DNA of 64,000 nucleotides from an uncultured Erysipelotrichaceae bacterium (GTDB lineage: Bacteria; Bacillota_I; Bacilli_A; RFN20; CAG-826), in NCBI GenBank assembly GCA_902802905.1, contig CADCNT010000001.1, forward strand, positions 89,718 through 153,717, read 5' to 3'. The position numbers and the translations under genes are program-made. The notes below the pieces were generated by a model. That model was not told where the DNA came from. It searched no databases and saw only the letters and a program-made list of their open reading frames with translations. This document shows, piece after piece, positions 63,242 through 64,000 of this stretch; position 1 is the first letter of the stretch, and every line of letters starts with the position of its first letter.

Positions 63242-63321
63242 CGACCACCGCCTGATTACCATTGTTAGCATTGTTGTTGTTGACATTGCCACTGGTATTG
63301 ACATTACGAGCATTGTTACCG
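63242..63321 (-). repeat. DGR template repeat (TR)
   Basis: Read on the minus strand, the sequence is rich in AAC/AAT codons. It aligns without gaps over 80 bases with the variable repeat at 63921-64000; 69 bases are identical and all 11 differences are at TR adenines. The repeat probably extends further, to about 63345, but its partner is outside the window. It lies between avd and the RT gene and is non-coding. Confidence 0.93.
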
Positions 63322-63359
63322 TTGTCAGTGTTAGGCGAACGAAAGAATTTCTACAACAA

Positions 63360-63845
63360 TCACCCTTGTTCACATTCTCTCCATTTACGGATTAGTGAAC
63401 GGACTTCGAGGAGTAGTCCAACCCAATAGTAGAACTTGTCTTGTGATATACCGACTTCGCCTTTATCTTCATCGGTAGTGGAGATTTCGTTCGTGGTAGG
63501 ATTGGACTCACTCTTAACTCGATTATTTCTATATGCAATCTCCATCAAGGTTTCTAGTCTTATGGAGACTTCAATAGCTTTGGTTTGATATTGCTTTCGT
63601 GTTTGTTTATTTTTCTTCAAAGTGTCTGGTTTCAAATCTTTTCGAATGTTGACTTGGTTTGCCAAATCGATATAGACACAAATGTCATCGACTGCATCAA
63701 TTATCTTGGAAGTCGAACACCATCTATATCTTTTGAAGAATACTTTTTGATTCGAACAAATCTTGTGAGTGTAACTTGCAAAGTCATATGCTTTAGTTTG
63801 CACTTCAAGTTTGCCTTCATCTCTTAAACCTTCAACTACTGACAT
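63360..63845 (-). CDS. avd: Avd-like accessory protein (four-helix bundle)
   Basis: 161 residues, basic and helical, with four helices predicted around ASYTHKIC, SKIIDAVDDICVYIDLANQV, YQTKAIEVSIRLETLMEIAY and WVGLLLEVRSLIRKW. Avd forms a pentameric barrel that binds the RT and template RNA. AAAGG is before the ATG. Position between the variable gene and the template repeat is the standard DGR order. Confidence 0.85.
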   Translation of the reverse strand: MSVVEGLRDEGKLEVQTKAYDFASYTHKICSNQKVFFKRYRWCSTSKIIDAVDDICVYIDLANQVNIRKDLKPDTLKKNKQTRKQYQTKAIEVSIRLETLMEIAYRNNRVKSESNPTTNEISTTDEDKGEVGISQDKFYYWVGLLLEVRSLIRKWRECEQG

Positions 63846-63866
63846 ATCTTACCTTTCTTTTTATTT

Positions 63867-63884
63867 AATTCTCTAAAGAGAATT
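63867..63884 (-). repeat. Hairpin/cruciform downstream of variable repeat
   Basis: AATTCTC TAAA GAGAATT, a 7-bp stem with a 4-base loop, 37 bases beyond the variable repeat. Short cruciforms at this place are required for efficient homing in the Bordetella phage DGR. Confidence 0.55.
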
Positions 63885-63893
63885 GATTATTGG

Positions 63894-63912
63894 ATTATCT
63901 AGATTAGATAAT
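63894..63912 (-). repeat. Second inverted repeat next to variable repeat
   Basis: ATTATCT AGATT AGATAAT, a 7-bp stem, 9 bases from the variable repeat and including the stop codon of the variable gene. Confidence 0.5.
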
Positions 63913-64000
63913 AGCAAAGGCGACCACCGCCTGAAAACCATTGCGAGCATTGTTGCTGTCGACATAGCCACTGGTATTGACAAAACGAGCACTGTAACCG
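63904..64000 (-). CDS. DGR variable protein, C-terminal end (gene continues beyond window)
   Basis: 31 codons of the 3' end are visible, ending VVAFAII and TAA. The reading frame is set by the template repeat: in this frame its adenines lie in AAC/AAT codons and cannot mutate to stops. Differences produce Tyr, Ser, Phe, Asp and Arg at template Asn positions. A C-type lectin or immunoglobulin-like binding domain is usual at such C-termini, but too little is seen to tell. Confidence 0.88.
   Translation of the reverse strand, partial: GYSARFVNTSGYVDSNNARNGFQAVVAFAII
63921..64000 (-). repeat. DGR variable repeat (VR), visible part
   Basis: It matches the template repeat at 63242-63321 except at 11 template-adenine positions. 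The shared GGCGGTGGTCG segment at its 3' end, followed by diverging bases (GCC against A), fits an initiation-of-mutagenic-homing site that differs between the two copies. Confidence 0.93.

Noticed and set aside
63242..64000. Two similar sequences about 680 bases apart as a CRISPR-like or ordinary direct repeat
   Set aside because: Only two copies exist, and mismatches are confined to template adenines with an RT and Avd gene between, which identifies a DGR.

Overview
The window reads as chromosome of a low-GC, gut-type Bacillota (Mollicutes/Erysipelotrichales/RF39-like Bacilli). The support is AT-rich composition, dense gene packing, TGA used as an ordinary stop, an archaeal-type ProS, an N-domain-less ClpB as in mycoplasmas, HrcA/CIRCE control and housekeeping orders such as ylbF-rsmD-coaD. 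The exact taxon cannot be fixed from sequence alone. Many genes have a -10 box only 6-12 bases before the start codon, which points to widespread leaderless or near-leaderless mRNAs. Internal operon genes use normal Shine-Dalgarno sites or ATGA/TAATG overlaps.

Layout. 1-7710: the end of a non-ribosomal peptide synthetase with a terminal reductase, followed in one operon by a MATE transporter fused to an RsbW-like kinase, an RsbV-like STAS protein and an RsbU-like phosphatase. 7847-19751: carbon-starvation transporter, a GH13 glycosidase, glycosyltransferase and acyltransferase genes, an HTH-Fic protein, and a membrane protein/ABC ATPase/FtsX operon. 19863-34641: a gene remnant, tRNA-Ser, RluA-type synthase, sugar-phosphate mutase, gpsA, trpS, spx, CYTH protein, nadK, maf, RNase J, def, ylbF-rsmD-coaD, YitT and a metal-binding CobW GTPase under a Fur/Zur-like box. 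34758-44538: pyruvate kinase, a STAS-kinase fusion, two tRNA-Ser genes, a degenerate GGDEF-EAL protein, proS, a Y-family polymerase with a YolD-like partner, and a HAD/ThiS/ThiF cluster. 44708-60668: AdhE carrying an N-terminal HTH, a TerB-like protein, an amidohydrolase, rdgB, clpB behind two CIRCE elements, a thioesterase, mntP, an esterase lipoprotein, and lipid genes.

60930-64000 is accessory DNA on the minus strand. It holds a diversity-generating retroelement (DGR): the C-terminus of a variable protein, Avd, the template repeat, and a reverse transcriptase, then small downstream genes including a holin-like membrane protein. All 11 differences between template and variable repeat in the 80 visible aligned bases fall on template adenines.

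The most unusual signal outside the DGR is a pair of unrelated enzymes, Fic and AdhE. They share the same N-terminal DNA-binding domain (29 of the first 48 residues identical, with the same putative recognition helix), and each has an inverted pair of TATCGGCAA-type half-sites just before its promoter. This suggests enzymes that bind and regulate their own promoters. No gene-free stretch over about 300 bases is left unexplained; the longer gaps hold tRNAs, terminators, the gene remnant, the Fic/AdhE operators or the template repeat.
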